Shown: positions 38,643 to 47,818, numbered from the stretch's first letter. The stretch: DNA of 64,000 bases from Nocardiopsis sp. CC223A (GCF_030766825.1 NZ_JASFDV010000004.1:1-64000); one strand, 5' to 3'. Notes: generated from the sequence alone by a model not told the origin. Numbers and translations are program-made.

Positions 38643-39548
38643 GTGATCGGACTCGTGGTCGCCCTGCTGGCCGCCGTGGTCTACACCGTGGGCCTGACCG
38701 TGGAGCAGCGGGCGCTGCACGGTTCGGAGTCGATCTCCGTCAACCGCCCCCTGCACCTGGCCCGCGTCCTGTTGGGCAACCCCCGCTGGGTGCTCGGCTG
38801 CGTGTTCGCGGCGCTGGGCAGCGTCGGCCTGATCGTCTCCCTGGGCCTGGCCCCGGTGTCGGTCGTCCAGCCCGCCTTCGCCGCCGGGGTGGCCTGCGGC
38901 CTGCTCGTGACGACCCTCGTCCTGGGCGAGCGCATCACCCGCGGCGAGTACGTCGCCCTGGGCCTGATGCCGGTGGCCCTGGGCCTGCTGGGCCTGTCCA
39001 CCGCCGACGGCGGCGAGACCGGCACCACCGCGCACACCCCGCTGCTGGTCGGCGTCAGCGTGACCACCGTCATCGCCTGCGTCGCCGTGATGGCGTTCGT
39101 CGGCGGCCGCGGCCGGTACGTGTCGGCCGCCGCCATGGGCGCCGCCGCGGGGCTCGCCCAAGGCAGCGCCGGGCTCCAGGGCAAGGGCCTGGGCGGGCTG
39201 CTCAGCGACCACGGCCTGTGGAACGCGGTCGTCCCCGCGCTCCTCTCCCCGTTCCCCTACCTGTACGCCCTGGGCTGGGCGGTGGGGATCGTGCTGTTCC
39301 AGACCTCTCTGCAACGTTCCCGGGCCTCGATCACCGCACCGGTGTCCAACGTGGTCGGGAACGTGTTCATGGTCGTGGCCGGCACCCTGCTGTTCGGCGA
39401 GGACCTGCCCGACGACCCGGTGCTGCTGGGCCTGCGGATCGGCGGCTTCGCCCTGACCCTGGTCGTGGTGGTGCTGGTCCGCGGCAACGTGGCCCGGGCC
39501 GAGGCCGACACCAGCCGCAAGCGCGCCGCCTCCCTCGTCGAGGGCTGA
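38643..39548 (+). CDS. DMT-superfamily (EamA-like) membrane transporter
   Basis: This 301-residue protein has nine or ten spans (for example VVALLAAVVYTVGLTVEQRAL, VLGCVFAALGSVGLIVSLGL, YALGWAVGIVLFQTSLQRS) arranged as two similar halves, as in drug/metabolite transporters. Its first span ends in VEQRAL rather than the usual DMT motif, and it resembles the NIPA/DMT-like permeases of actinobacteria. The substrate is unknown. GTG 38643 follows GAAAGG. It is convergent with the flavin reductase gene. Confidence 0.82.
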   Translation: MIGLVVALLAAVVYTVGLTVEQRALHGSESISVNRPLHLARVLLGNPRWVLGCVFAALGSVGLIVSLGLAPVSVVQPAFAAGVACGLLVTTLVLGERITRGEYVALGLMPVALGLLGLSTADGGETGTTAHTPLLVGVSVTTVIACVAVMAFVGGRGRYVSAAAMGAAAGLAQGSAGLQGKGLGGLLSDHGLWNAVVPALLSPFPYLYALGWAVGIVLFQTSLQRSRASITAPVSNVVGNVFMVVAGTLLFGEDLPDDPVLLGLRIGGFALTLVVVVLVRGNVARAEADTSRKRAASLVEG

Positions 39549-39557
39549 CACGGCGGC

Positions 39558-39582
39558 GCCGGGACCCCGGACGGGCCCCGGC
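39558..39582. terminator. Hairpin between convergent transporter and reductase genes
   Basis: GCCGGG and CCCGGC form a stem across a 13-base loop in the 46-bp gap between the two stop codons. No T-run is present. Confidence 0.4.
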
Positions 39583-39594
39583 GGCCGGCGGATG

Positions 39595-40110
39595 TCAGAC
39601 GGCGACCGAGACGGCCCGGCGCAGGCCCGGGGCGGCGACGTCGGCCCAGGCGCGCACCACGCTCTCGGGGCGATCGGTCTCGTCCTCGGCCAGGACCAGG
39701 CCGGGCTCGGCGACCCAGGCGCCCAGGTCGGCCAGGAGGACCCGCAGGTCCTCCTCGATGCCGCGGCTGTTGCGCAGGTCGTCGACGATCGCCAGGGGCA
39801 CCGCGACGGTGTGGCCCAGCCCCAGCTCGGGCAGGCGGTCGAGGAAGACCTTGAGCAGTCCGGTGTAGGTGCCGTGCGCCTGCGGGGAGGCGACCAGCAG
39901 GACATCGCTCTCGCTCACCTTCTCCAGGGCGCCGTCGACGGCGGCGGAGGAGTCGGAGAGCAGCTCCGGGCCCAGGTCGCCGAGGTCGATGACCTCGGGG
40001 GCCTCGGTGACGCCGGCGCGGGCGGCGACCTCGGCGGCGGCGGCCAGGGCGGCGGAGCGGACGGAGGCGCGGGAACGGGGGGCGGCGACGAGCACGGTGA
40101 AGCGGGTCAT
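39595..40110 (-). CDS. NADPH-dependent FMN reductase (SsuE-like)
   Basis: This 171-residue flavodoxin-fold protein begins TRFTVLVAAPRSRASVRSAA and has the FMN-contacting SDVLLVASPQAHGTYTGLLK segment followed by FLDRLPELGLGHTVAVPLAIV. It reduces FMN with NAD(P)H, usually to feed a two-component monooxygenase, but none is adjacent. AGGAG lies seven bases before ATG 40110. Confidence 0.85.
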   Translation of the reverse strand: MTRFTVLVAAPRSRASVRSAALAAAAEVAARAGVTEAPEVIDLGDLGPELLSDSSAAVDGALEKVSESDVLLVASPQAHGTYTGLLKVFLDRLPELGLGHTVAVPLAIVDDLRNSRGIEEDLRVLLADLGAWVAEPGLVLAEDETDRPESVVRAWADVAAPGLRRAVSVAV

Positions 40111-40752
40111 GCGAGAACTCCTGGGTTCGGTCAGAGCGAGCCGGGATCGACCGGAGGAACCGTCGGGGCGGTGATCGGGACCTGGTTCCCCGACAGTGGG
40201 GACTGCGGTTCGGTGACACCGGAGAGGACCGTCGTTCCCCTTACCGACACGGTGCGCGGACCTCGTCGTCCAAGACGTGGTGTGTCGGGTCTGGCAGGGG
40301 TGCTCCCTCGGACCGATGCACGGTCCGGGACCCAGAACTGGGAGAAGATGAGCGTCCGGTGTCTGCGAAGGTCGGACCACGGGGTACACCCGTGGCGCGG
40401 GGCGCGAGGCCCCGCTTGGCGCTAGCTACGACAGAGCGCGCTCGCCTGCTGTCGGAGATCGACGTGCAGGCGCTGGACAAGCAGCTCACCGGCGGACATG
40501 CCTCCATCATGGGGCGACGCGGCCGCTATCGTCAATGCGTACCGGCGACCCGCCCGGGATCCGTTCCGCCCCGGATCGGACGGTCCACCTTTCGGACAGG
40601 CGTCCCGAGGATCGGGATTTCCCAGCTCCGCAGGGGGTGTGCGGGCCGGAGCGGAGGTGCACGGTCCGCTTCCCGGCAGCCCGGTCACGCGAATGTAATG
40701 TGCGACACACATGCCCTGCGCACGGGGTTCGACGCGAGAGAGAGTCACGAAC
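40111..40752. other. Long intergenic region upstream of nagA
   Basis: This 642-bp divergent region contains no gene I can support. CCACGGG-GTACA-CCCGTGG at 40377-40395 is a strong inverted repeat followed at once by a second hairpin (GCGGGGC-GCGA-GGCCCCGC). A rightward open frame from 40359 has a plausible-looking stretch (LLSEIDVQALDKQLTGG) but no clear end. No good dre site was found before nagA. TAATGT at 40696 is a possible -10. Confidence 0.4.
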
Positions 40753-41895
40753 ATGGTGCACGACCCCGTCACGCTCACCGGCGCGCGAGTGGTCACCCCC
40801 GACGGCGTCCACCGGGGCCGCGTCCGGATCGAGGAGGGCCGGATCGCCGCCCTGGAGCCCGACTCCGCGGACACGCCCGCCGGAGAGGTCCGTGATCTGG
40901 GCGGGGCCTGGGTGACCCCGGGCCTGGTCGACGTCCACGTGCACGGCGGGGCCGGGCACGCCTTCCCCGACGCCGACCCCGAGGGCGCCCTGGCCACGGT
41001 CCGGTTCAACCGCTCCCGCGGGGTGACCGCGATGGTGGGCGGCCTGGTGGCGGCCACCCCGGAGGACACGGTCCGCCAGGTGGCGGCGCTGGCCGAGCTG
41101 TGCGACGCGGGCGAGCTGGCGGGGATCTACCTGGAGGGACCGTTCATCGCCAGGTCCAAGTGCGGCGCGCACGACCCGGACCTGCTGCGCGACCCGGACA
41201 CCGCCGAGTTCGACGCCTGGCTGAAGGCGGGCCGCGGGCACGTCCGGATGATCACGGTGGCGCCTGAGCTGCCCGGCGCCCTGGACCTGGTCCGGGCGGC
41301 CGCCTCCTCCGGAGTGGTGGCCGCGGTGGGGCACACCGAGGCGTCCTATGAGACGACGCTGGCGGCCGTGGACGCGGGCGCGACGGTGGCCACCCACATC
41401 TACAACGCGATGCGCCCGCTGGGCCACCGCGACCCGGGCCCGATCGCGGCGCTGCTGGGCGACGAGCGGGTGACCGTGGAGCTGATCATGGACAACGTCC
41501 ACGTCCACCCCGGGGCGGCGAGGCTGGTCTTCGCGGCGGCGGGCGCAGGGCGGGTGTCACTGGTGACCGACGCGATGTCGGCGACCGGGCTGGGCGACGG
41601 CGAGTACACGCTGGGCGACCTGCGGGTGCGGGTGAGCGGCGGCGAGGCGCGCCTGGTGGAGACGGGGGCGATCGCCTCCAGCACGATCGTGCTGCCCCAG
41701 GCGGTGCGCAACGCCGTGGAGGGCCTGGGCGTGGACGTCCCGGAGGCGGTGCGCTCGGCCTCGTCGGTCCCGGCCGCGGCGCTGGGGCTGTCCGGTGCGG
41801 GCCGGGTCGAGGTCGGTGCGCCCGCCGACCTGCTGGTGCTGGCGGACGACCTTTCGGTCGCCGAGGTGCTGTACCGGGGCGAGAGGGTGGAGTAA
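40753..41895 (+). CDS. nagA: N-acetylglucosamine-6-phosphate deacetylase
   Basis: This 380-residue amidohydrolase converts GlcNAc-6-P to GlcN-6-P, whose level sets DasR activity. Metal and active-site motifs are DVHVHGGAGHAF, GIYLEGPFIA (with KCGAHDP), AAVGHTEAS, ATHIYNAMRPLGHR and LVTDAMSATG (catalytic Asp). Length and order match the family. ATG 40753 fits the conserved N-terminus; an in-frame ATG at 40711 would add 14 residues. The dasR orthologue lies 28 kb upstream. Confidence 0.94.
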   Translation: MVHDPVTLTGARVVTPDGVHRGRVRIEEGRIAALEPDSADTPAGEVRDLGGAWVTPGLVDVHVHGGAGHAFPDADPEGALATVRFNRSRGVTAMVGGLVAATPEDTVRQVAALAELCDAGELAGIYLEGPFIARSKCGAHDPDLLRDPDTAEFDAWLKAGRGHVRMITVAPELPGALDLVRAAASSGVVAAVGHTEASYETTLAAVDAGATVATHIYNAMRPLGHRDPGPIAALLGDERVTVELIMDNVHVHPGAARLVFAAAGAGRVSLVTDAMSATGLGDGEYTLGDLRVRVSGGEARLVETGAIASSTIVLPQAVRNAVEGLGVDVPEAVRSASSVPAAALGLSGAGRVEVGAPADLLVLADDLSVAEVLYRGERVE

Positions 41896-41994
41896 CGGCG
41901 TGTCGCCACAACACTCCGTTGTCGCTATAAGACGCTGGGTGACAATGGCGGTGGGACACCGACCCGGTTCCGTGACGTGAAAGGACCCACCGCC

Positions 41995-42294
41995 ATGATC
42001 CGACCCAGACAGGAACAGGAGACCTGTGCACCCTCGGAGGAGCGCGGGCACCTGGACAAACTCGCCGATGAGCTGTCCCGTTACGACGTCCGCGCGGACG
42101 TGGTGGACGATCACGGCCCCTGTCTGCGGGTGAGCAACCCGGCGTCCACCTACGCGGTCGAGGACGTGATCTGTGAGCGTCGGGAGCACGACTACGCCTT
42201 CATCGCCTCCTTCGGCGTCCATCTGGGCAGCAGCGGCAGCCTCGGGGTCACGGCGCACAAGATCGCCTGGCTGGTGGGCGCCACGAAGGCCTGA
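41995..42294 (+). CDS. Small conserved-looking protein of unknown function
   Basis: This 99-residue acidic protein has Cys at 11, 43 and 60 and no signal peptide or span. Its composition and codon use fit its neighbours, AAAGGA lies upstream of ATG 41995, and a strong terminator follows the stop, so it is probably real. I recognise no family. Confidence 0.65.
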   Translation: MIRPRQEQETCAPSEERGHLDKLADELSRYDVRADVVDDHGPCLRVSNPASTYAVEDVICERREHDYAFIASFGVHLGSSGSLGVTAHKIAWLVGATKA

Positions 42295-42300
42295 CCACTC

Positions 42301-42339
42301 GGCGGCGGGGCGGTGCCGGACCGGCACCGCCCCGCCGCC
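42301..42339. terminator. Terminator hairpin after the 99-residue protein gene
   Basis: GGCGGCGGGGCGGTGCCGG is followed by ACCGGCACCGCCCCGCCGCC, a 19-pair near-perfect stem six bases after the stop codon. Confidence 0.8.
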
Positions 42340-42506
42340 GTGCGGGGTCCTCCCCCGGCCGCCCCTTACGACGTAGATTCCTTTTTGCGCCCTATGTCCG
42401 ACTGGAATCCGATGCGTCCCAATGGTCACCTGATTGGCCCTTTCCCCGCATACAGCCGGGGTCTAGGGTTCCGCACGGACACCACATCGAGGAGAGGGAG
42501 CGCTCC

Positions 42507-43475
42507 ATGGAACACATCGCGTTCGGCCGGACCGGACTGCGGGTCTCCCCCATCACCCTGGGGTGCATGAGCTACGGGGCGCCGGACCGGGGCACGCACC
42601 CCTGGACCCTGGACGAGGAGGCCGCCCGGCCCTTCATCCGCCGGGCCCTGGAGATGGGGATCAACTTCTTCGACACCGCCAACGTGTACTCCGACGGCAC
42701 CAGCGAGGAGATCGTCGGCCGCCTGCTCAAGGAGTACGCGGACCGGGACGAGATCGTCCTGGCCACCAAGGTGTTCGGCCGGATGCGGCCGGGGCCCAAC
42801 GGGGGCGGGCTCTCCCGCAAGGCGATCATGACCGAGATCGACCACAGCCTGCGCCGCCTGGGCACCGACCACGTCGACCTCTACCAGATCCACCGCTGGG
42901 ACCCGGACACCCCGATCGAGGAGACCGTCGAGGCCCTGCACGACGTCGTCAAGGCGGGCAAGGCCCGCTACGTGGGCGCCTCGTCCATGTACGCCTGGCA
43001 GTTCGCCAAGGCCCTGAAGGTCGCCGAGCTCAACGGCTGGACCCGGTTCGCGAGCATGCAGAACCACTACAACCTGCTCTACCGGGAGGAGGAGCGGGAG
43101 ATGCTGCCGCTGTGCGCGGACGAGGGCGTCGCCGTGCTGCCGTGGAGCCCGCTGGCCCGCGGCCTGCTCACCCGGGAGTGGGGCACCGAGACCGAACGCA
43201 CCAGGGGCGACGCCTTCGGCGGCACCCTCTACCGTGACGGCGACCGGGAGATCGTGGACGCCGTCGGCGCGATCGCCAAGGAGCGCGACGTGTCCCGGGC
43301 CCGGGTCGCCCTGGCCTGGCTGCTGCGCAACCCCGTGGTGACCTCGCCGATCATCGGCGCCACCAAGCCCCACCACCTGGAGGACGCGGTCGCCGCCCTC
43401 TCCCTGGACCTGACCGACGACGAGGCCGCCGCCCTGGAGCGCCACTACACCCCCCGCCCCGTCGTCGGCCACTGA
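42507..43475 (+). CDS. Aldo/keto reductase
   Basis: This 322-residue NADPH-dependent oxidoreductase is a TIM-barrel AKR. The catalytic tetrad is seen as Asp in FFDTANVY with Tyr, Lys in LATKVFG and His in LYQIHRWD. NADPH binding is in IIGATKPHHLEDAV near the C-terminus. It is closest to the YajO/Tas-like group. The physiological substrate is unknown. ATG 42507 follows GAGGAGAGGGAG. Confidence 0.92.
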   Translation: MEHIAFGRTGLRVSPITLGCMSYGAPDRGTHPWTLDEEAARPFIRRALEMGINFFDTANVYSDGTSEEIVGRLLKEYADRDEIVLATKVFGRMRPGPNGGGLSRKAIMTEIDHSLRRLGTDHVDLYQIHRWDPDTPIEETVEALHDVVKAGKARYVGASSMYAWQFAKALKVAELNGWTRFASMQNHYNLLYREEEREMLPLCADEGVAVLPWSPLARGLLTREWGTETERTRGDAFGGTLYRDGDREIVDAVGAIAKERDVSRARVALAWLLRNPVVTSPIIGATKPHHLEDAVAALSLDLTDDEAAALERHYTPRPVVGH

Positions 43476-43638
43476 CGGCCCGCCTCGGCGGTCGCCCGGT
43501 CCCGGGTGACCGCCGCCGGCGAGCGGCACCGGCGAGGGGGCGCAACAGGTGGGCGATCTCCCGCCGGCCGTCCGATTCCGCCGCGTCCATGACGGACACC
43601 GTTCCCGAGACGTCGTACGGCGGGACCATAATCGGCGT

Positions 43639-44310
43639 ATGAGCACCCCCTTCGACGGGCTGAACCCCGAAGACGTCCTCGGCGAGGTCCTGGAGAACCT
43701 GCGGACCCAGGTCGCCCTGGGTCTGCGCACCTTCGACGAGATCGTCGCGCACGAGGTCGAGGACTACGTCATCGACGGTCTGGAGAACTACGTCTTCGAG
43801 CCCCACCTGCTGCCCGAGGCCGACAGGGAGCAGACCCGGGCCTGGCTGGTCTCGGTCCTGGACGCCGAGTTCGCCGCCCACCTGAGCGCCCAGGGCGAGG
43901 ACGGGGAGCCCACCGACGCCGAGCGGCTGACCGCGGCCTTCGAGGAGCTCGACGCCGCCGGGATCGTCGCGCGGGAGAGCTTCGAGTGCTGCAACAGGTG
44001 CGCGTACACCGCCATGCCCGGGGAGATCTCGTCCGCGAACGGCGAGCGCGAGGAATCGCCCCCGGCGCACGGCTTCGTGTTCTACCACGCCCAGGACGCC
44101 GAACGCCTCCGGCCCTACCTGGGGTTCGGCGCCGTCGGGACCACCGGCGCCGAGGCCGAGAAGGCGGTCGGCCGCGAGATCGTGGAGACCCTGCGCCGCC
44201 ACGGCCTGGCGCCGGAGTGGAACGGCGACCCGGAGATGAAGATCCTGGGCCCCTCCCTGGTCCGCCGGCGCACCGGCCGCCTGGCCGACCACCCGAGCCG
44301 GAGCACCTGA
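43639..44310 (+). CDS. DUF6891-type protein of unknown function
   Basis: This 223-residue soluble acidic protein has the segment AAGIVARESFECCNRCAYTAM, a Cys-rich patch (CCxxC), and HGFVFYHAQDAERL, which I associate with the actinobacterial DUF6891 family. No enzymatic motif is apparent; the CCNRC could bind metal. ATG 43639 is the best start although no strong ribosome site is visible. Confidence 0.7.
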   Translation: MSTPFDGLNPEDVLGEVLENLRTQVALGLRTFDEIVAHEVEDYVIDGLENYVFEPHLLPEADREQTRAWLVSVLDAEFAAHLSAQGEDGEPTDAERLTAAFEELDAAGIVARESFECCNRCAYTAMPGEISSANGEREESPPAHGFVFYHAQDAERLRPYLGFGAVGTTGAEAEKAVGREIVETLRRHGLAPEWNGDPEMKILGPSLVRRRTGRLADHPSRST

Positions 44311-44368
44311 TCCGGCACCGCGACGACCTGGGCCACCCGGTCCCCTGCCGGACCGGGTGGCGAACCCG

Positions 44369-44629
44369 TCACCCGTAGTGGTAAAGCGTCTGAACGATCC
44401 TCACCTCGTTCTCGGTCACCCGGTAGACGATGCGGTGTTCATCCGTGATGCGGCGCGACCAGTAGCCGGAGAGATCTCCCTTGAGGGGTTCAGGCTTGCC
44501 GATGCCCTCGAACGGTGCACGTCGCACCTCTTCGATCAATCCGACGATCCTGCGGGCGACCTTCTTGTCCGCCTCCAGCCAGTAGCGGAAGTCCTCCCAC
44601 GCCACCGGGTCGAACCGGACATCCCTCAC
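44369..44629 (-). CDS. yoeB: Txe/YoeB family toxin
   Basis: This 86-residue RelE-fold mRNA interferase acts on ribosome-bound m[52 protein letters not shown] and the C-terminal HY residues (LYHYG) match YoeB, including the active-site Glu, Arg and His. Its ATG overlaps the antitoxin stop by four bases. Confidence 0.95.
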   Translation of the reverse strand: MRDVRFDPVAWEDFRYWLEADKKVARRIVGLIEEVRRAPFEGIGKPEPLKGDLSGYWSRRITDEHRIVYRVTENEVRIVQTLYHYG

Positions 44630-44901
44630 CGGTCCTCCGCCATATCGGAAAGTTCGTCCAGGGTGACGTCGACTTCCTCGCCGCCGGCCTGATCACGGGC
44701 GATCGCCGCCAGCAGGCGGGAGGCATTGGCGGGGGAACGCATCAGGTAGACGGTCTCCATCCAGCCATTCCAGTCCTCTTCGCTCATCAGGACGGCGTTG
44801 CCGTGCTGGCGAGAGGTGATGTGGATGACGTCGTGATCCTCCTGGACCTTCTTGATCAAGGGGTAGAGGTTCGCTCTGGCCTCGTTCGCGCTGATCGACA
44901 T
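44626..44901 (-). CDS. yefM: YefM/Phd family antitoxin
   Basis: This 91-residue antitoxin has the N-terminal Phd/YefM DNA-binding fold ([40 protein letters not shown]) and an acidic C-terminus that wraps the toxin. GAGGAGGGTC precedes ATG 44901. It should repress its own promoter through the palindrome 18 bp upstream. Confidence 0.95.
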   Translation of the reverse strand: MSISANEARANLYPLIKKVQEDHDVIHITSRQHGNAVLMSEEDWNGWMETVYLMRSPANASRLLAAIARDQAGGEEVDVTLDELSDMAEDR

Positions 44902-44918
44902 GACCCTCCTCTTGACTC

Positions 44919-44935
44919 GTACGGCTTTACCGTAC
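44919..44935. promoter_or_regulatory. Operator of the yefM-yoeB operon
   Basis: GTACGG-CTTTA-CCGTAC is a perfect six-base inverted repeat 18 bp before the antitoxin ATG. Its position and symmetry fit autoregulation by the YefM-YoeB complex. Confidence 0.65.
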
Positions 44936-45036
44936 CAGGTGGACTCGGTTCTGGAAGTCGATCAAAGCGAGGACCCGACACCGTGTTCCTGGTCCGTCGA
45001 CGGCGTCGGGGAACCGGCCGAGCATCCGGGCCCGGC

Positions 45037-45825
45037 TCAGCTCCGCTCTGGAACGGTGACGCGGATCTTCGACTGCCCGTGCGGCAGCTCCTCCCAGTCC
45101 TGCATGAACCGGGCGTGCAGCCCGTGCTTCTCCGCCAGGGCGACGAGCGTCTCCGTGCGGTAGTAGAAGTCCTCCCGCAGCACGTGGTGCTCGGCCCCCT
45201 CGGTGCGGTCGAACGTGAAGTCGAAGAACCCGCCGGGGGCGAGCACCCGCCCCACGTGCGCCAGGCACTCGTCGATGACCTCCAGGGGCGAGTGGGAGAA
45301 CACGCTGTGCGCGTGCACCACGTCGAAGTACCCGTCGGGCAGGAAGTCGAAGGTCAGGTCCCGGACCAGGGTCAGGTGCGGCAGCTTGGCCTGCAACCCC
45401 CTCGCGGTCAGCGTCTCCTTCGCGGAGATGAGGATGTCCGGGGAGATGTCGATCCCGTAGTACCCGCCGGCGTCCAGGTGGTCGATGAACCGCCATCCGG
45501 CGCGCAGGTTGCCGCAGCCGATCTCCAGCAGCCGGTGCCCGGGCAGCAGCCCGTGGCCGACCAGGTAGTCGAACTGCATCCGGCCCAGCTCCAGCCACCG
45601 CTCCTCGTTGCGGCTGCCCACCGCCGCCCTGGGGTCCCGGGCGGTGTCGGCGGCCATCACCGCCCGGTAGTAGGAGACGTGGTCGCGGTGTCGCAGCCGC
45701 AGCCCCAGGTCACGGGCGGAGCGGCGCAGATACGGCCCCATCTTCCCCGGATTGCGCAGCGCGTAACGGACCTTGTGCAGGAAAGAAGCTCGATTTCGGT
45801 CCAAAGGGGCAGAGGACGTGGACAT
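45037..45825 (-). CDS. Class I SAM-dependent methyltransferase
   Basis: This 262-residue protein has motif I LLEIGCGNLRAGWRF, post-I GGYYGIDIS, FDVVHAHSVFSHSP and VLAPGGFFDF in order. An N-terminal basic helix region (about 1-60) precedes the fold. It may act on a sugar or natural product, but nothing shows which. ATG 45825 fits the length; a TGA separates it from the serine hydrolase region. Confidence 0.87.
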   Translation of the reverse strand: MSTSSAPLDRNRASFLHKVRYALRNPGKMGPYLRRSARDLGLRLRHRDHVSYYRAVMAADTARDPRAAVGSRNEERWLELGRMQFDYLVGHGLLPGHRLLEIGCGNLRAGWRFIDHLDAGGYYGIDISPDILISAKETLTARGLQAKLPHLTLVRDLTFDFLPDGYFDVVHAHSVFSHSPLEVIDECLAHVGRVLAPGGFFDFTFDRTEGAEHHVLREDFYYRTETLVALAEKHGLHARFMQDWEELPHGQSKIRVTVPERS

Positions 45826-45917
45826 CGCGAGGCTCCCATCGAACGGGGACGGAGAAGTCCCCGACGTTACCCACCCGACCGGGTGAACGACAGGAGGCAG
45901 CCGGTGCCGGTCTCGAT

Positions 45918-46149
45918 TCAGTGCCGGTCGCGGACCAGCCGGATCACCCGGCCCCCGGCCCACATCACGCCCACGACCAGTCCCACGCCGACGAGCGCGC
46001 CCACCACGGGGCCCGCCGGTTCCTCCGGCCCCTCGGCCGCCAGCCGCCCGGGACACGATCGCACCCAGTGCGACCACCAGCGACACGGCGATGACCGGCA
46101 GGCCCCCGGCGCGGGCAGGTCGTCCGGTTCCGCCTCCGGTCCGGCTCAC
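45918..46149 (-). pseudogene. Frameshifted small two-span membrane protein
   Basis: A GTG at 46149 overlaps the serine hydrolase stop by four bases and opens a frame with one clean span (LPVIAVSLVVALGAIVSR). After about position 46047 this frame turns into Arg/Gly-rich nonsense. The +1 frame continues with EGPEEPAGPVVGALVGVGLV, a second span, and ends RLVRDRH-stop at 45918. Removing one base in the CCCGGGCGG run (46043-46052) joins the two halves into a coherent protein of about 75 residues. A real mutation or a sequencing error are both possible. Confidence 0.6.
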
Positions 46150-47174
46150 ATCCTCAACAGGATCTCCCCCATGCGCGCCGCCACATCGGCGTCCTCCAGG
46201 TCCCACTCCCCATCCCTGGCGACCGCCCCGGTCGCCCAGAACGCCATCGGCCCGCCTGGCACGTGCAGCATCTCCGCGTAGGCCGCGCCGTTCCCCCCGT
46301 TGTGCCAGGCCACCGTCCGGCCCTCCGCTTCGAGGATCACCCAGCCGTACCCGTAGTGCGAGGTCCCCTGGGTGTCCTCGGCCACGTGCGGCGTGAACAT
46401 CCGCTCCAGTGCCCGCTCCGACAGCACCGCGCCCCCGTCCAGGGCCCGGTGCCAGGCCAGCATGTCCCGCGCGGTGGACAGCATCCCGCCGTTGCCCCGC
46501 AGGTTCCAGTACGGCCCGTCGTCCGCCCACGGCCGCTCGTACGGCCGCCCCACCGAAACACCCTGGGCGTCGTACTCCACCGCGACCCCGGCGTCGTCCC
46601 ACTCCGGCAGCACGTACCCGGTCCGCGTCATCCCCGCGGGCCCGAACAGCGTCTCCGCCAGGAACCCCTCGTACGACCCGGCCACCACCTCGATGACCGC
46701 CGCCAGCAACCCGTAGCCGACGTTCGAGTACAGGTAGCCCCGCACCGGCTCCGCCGCGGCCGCCGCCGCAACGAACTCCTCCCGCCCGAGCGGCTCGTAG
46801 TCGTCCCCCAATGCGTCCGGCAGCCCGCCCGTATGCGTCAGGAGCCGGTGCAGGGTCACCCCCTCGGGCGCCCCGGGCAGGAAGGCGTCCACGGGGTCCT
46901 CGACCGACAGTTCCCCGTCCATCTCCAGCCGCATCACACCGGCCGCGGTGAACTGCTTGGTCACCGAACACACGTCCCTCGCGGTGTCCATCCCCACGGC
47001 CACCAACGGATCGCCGTCCGCCGCCACCACACTGACCTCGGGCCCCTCGGGGACCAGGTCCGCCAGCCGCTCTTCCGGACTCCTGGACGCCCATCGCACC
47101 GCGGCCCCACCGCCCACCACCGCTGCCGCTGCCGCGACCCCTCCCCCGATCAGAAACCCCCGCCGAGACCGCAT
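46146..47174 (-). CDS. Tat-exported serine hydrolase, class C beta-lactamase family
   Basis: This 342-residue protein starts MRSRRGFLIGGGVAAAAAVV, a twin-arginine signal. The catalytic domain has the SxxK motif in CSVTKQF, the YxN motif in YLYSNVGYGLL, and the HxG equivalent in AWHNGGNG. This is the family of D,D-peptidases, esterases and penicillin-binding proteins. Its true substrate is not readable. ATG 47174 follows GAAGGG; upstream in-frame sequence is repeat-like. A frameshifted small gene follows, coupled by GTGA. Confidence 0.88.
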   Translation of the reverse strand: MRSRRGFLIGGGVAAAAAVVGGGAAVRWASRSPEERLADLVPEGPEVSVVAADGDPLVAVGMDTARDVCSVTKQFTAAGVMRLEMDGELSVEDPVDAFLPGAPEGVTLHRLLTHTGGLPDALGDDYEPLGREEFVAAAAAAEPVRGYLYSNVGYGLLAAVIEVVAGSYEGFLAETLFGPAGMTRTGYVLPEWDDAGVAVEYDAQGVSVGRPYERPWADDGPYWNLRGNGGMLSTARDMLAWHRALDGGAVLSERALERMFTPHVAEDTQGTSHYGYGWVILEAEGRTVAWHNGGNGAAYAEMLHVPGGPMAFWATGAVARDGEWDLEDADVAARMGEILLRM

Positions 47175-47275
47175 CCCCACGCCCTTCCCCGTCGACGAAC
47201 GCAGGAGCAGGGCGCGGACCCCCATCATGCCGACAAAACCGCACCCCGGCCAGAAACCGGCGCCAGCACACAAAA

Positions 47276-47297
47276 AGGCGACTCCGTCAGGAGTCGC
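47276..47297 (-). terminator. Canonical terminator at the distal end of the ssrA-proximal array
   Basis: On the minus strand GGCGACTCC-TGAC-GGAGTCGCC is followed by TTTTTGTG, a textbook rho-independent terminator. Its arms are the same GGCGACTC/GAGTCGCC ends found in the three upstream repeat copies. Confidence 0.85.
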
Positions 47298-47299
47298 CT

Positions 47300-47815
47300 C
47301 GACCACGACGGGCGCAGCCCGCATCACAATGCAACAGCACACACCACCGGCAGGACCGCCCCCCCGCCACAGGGGGTCACCTCAGGGGGTGCGGGGAACT
47401 CACCCGGCGGACATGACGAAGGCGACTCCTGCGAGGCGGCCATAGGCCCCCGAGCACGAGTCGCCCCGCACGGGCACGACCCGCACCACGACGCAACAGC
47501 ACACCCCGCCGACCTGAACGACGCACGCGACCCCCGCCACAGGGGGTCGCCTCGGGGTGCGGGGATCTCACCCGACAGACATGACGAAGGCGACTCCTGC
47601 GAGGCGGCCGAAGGCCCCCGAGCACGAATCGCCCCACACGGGCACGGCCCGCAGCACCACGACGTAACAGCACAGACCGCAAACGATCCCGATACCCGCG
47701 ACCGCAACCCAAGGGGGTCACCTCGGGGGGTTCGGGGGGTCTCCCCCCGGCGGACATGACGAAGGCGACTCCTGCGAGGCGGCCGTAGGCCCCCGAGCAC
47801 GAGTCGCCCAGAGTC
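47300..47815. repeat. Tandem array of about 170-bp units beside ssrA
   Basis: The core ACATGACGAAGGCGACTCCT starts at 47411, 47579 and 47754 (periods 168 and 175). Each copy continues through GCGAGGCGGCC and GGCCCCCGAGCACGA to GTCGCC, so the ends GGCGACTC/GAGTCGCC form a long stem-loop of about 45 bases. Between cores lie repeated blocks such as CCCGCCACAGGGGGTC and CACCCGGCGGACATGAC. The array starts directly at the 3' end of ssrA and ends at the canonical terminator at 47276. No protein-coding potential is convincing. Confidence 0.9.
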
Positions 47816-47818
47816 GAG

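Noticed and set aside
40560-40752. A dre site for DasR in front of nagA
   Set aside because: The best candidates (for example CGGTCCACC) lack a complete half-site, so no support was found.
40359-40895. Plus-strand ORF with a protein-like stretch upstream of nagA
   Set aside because: It overlaps the nagA start region in another frame and has no conserved domain or convincing start; kept only as a remark.
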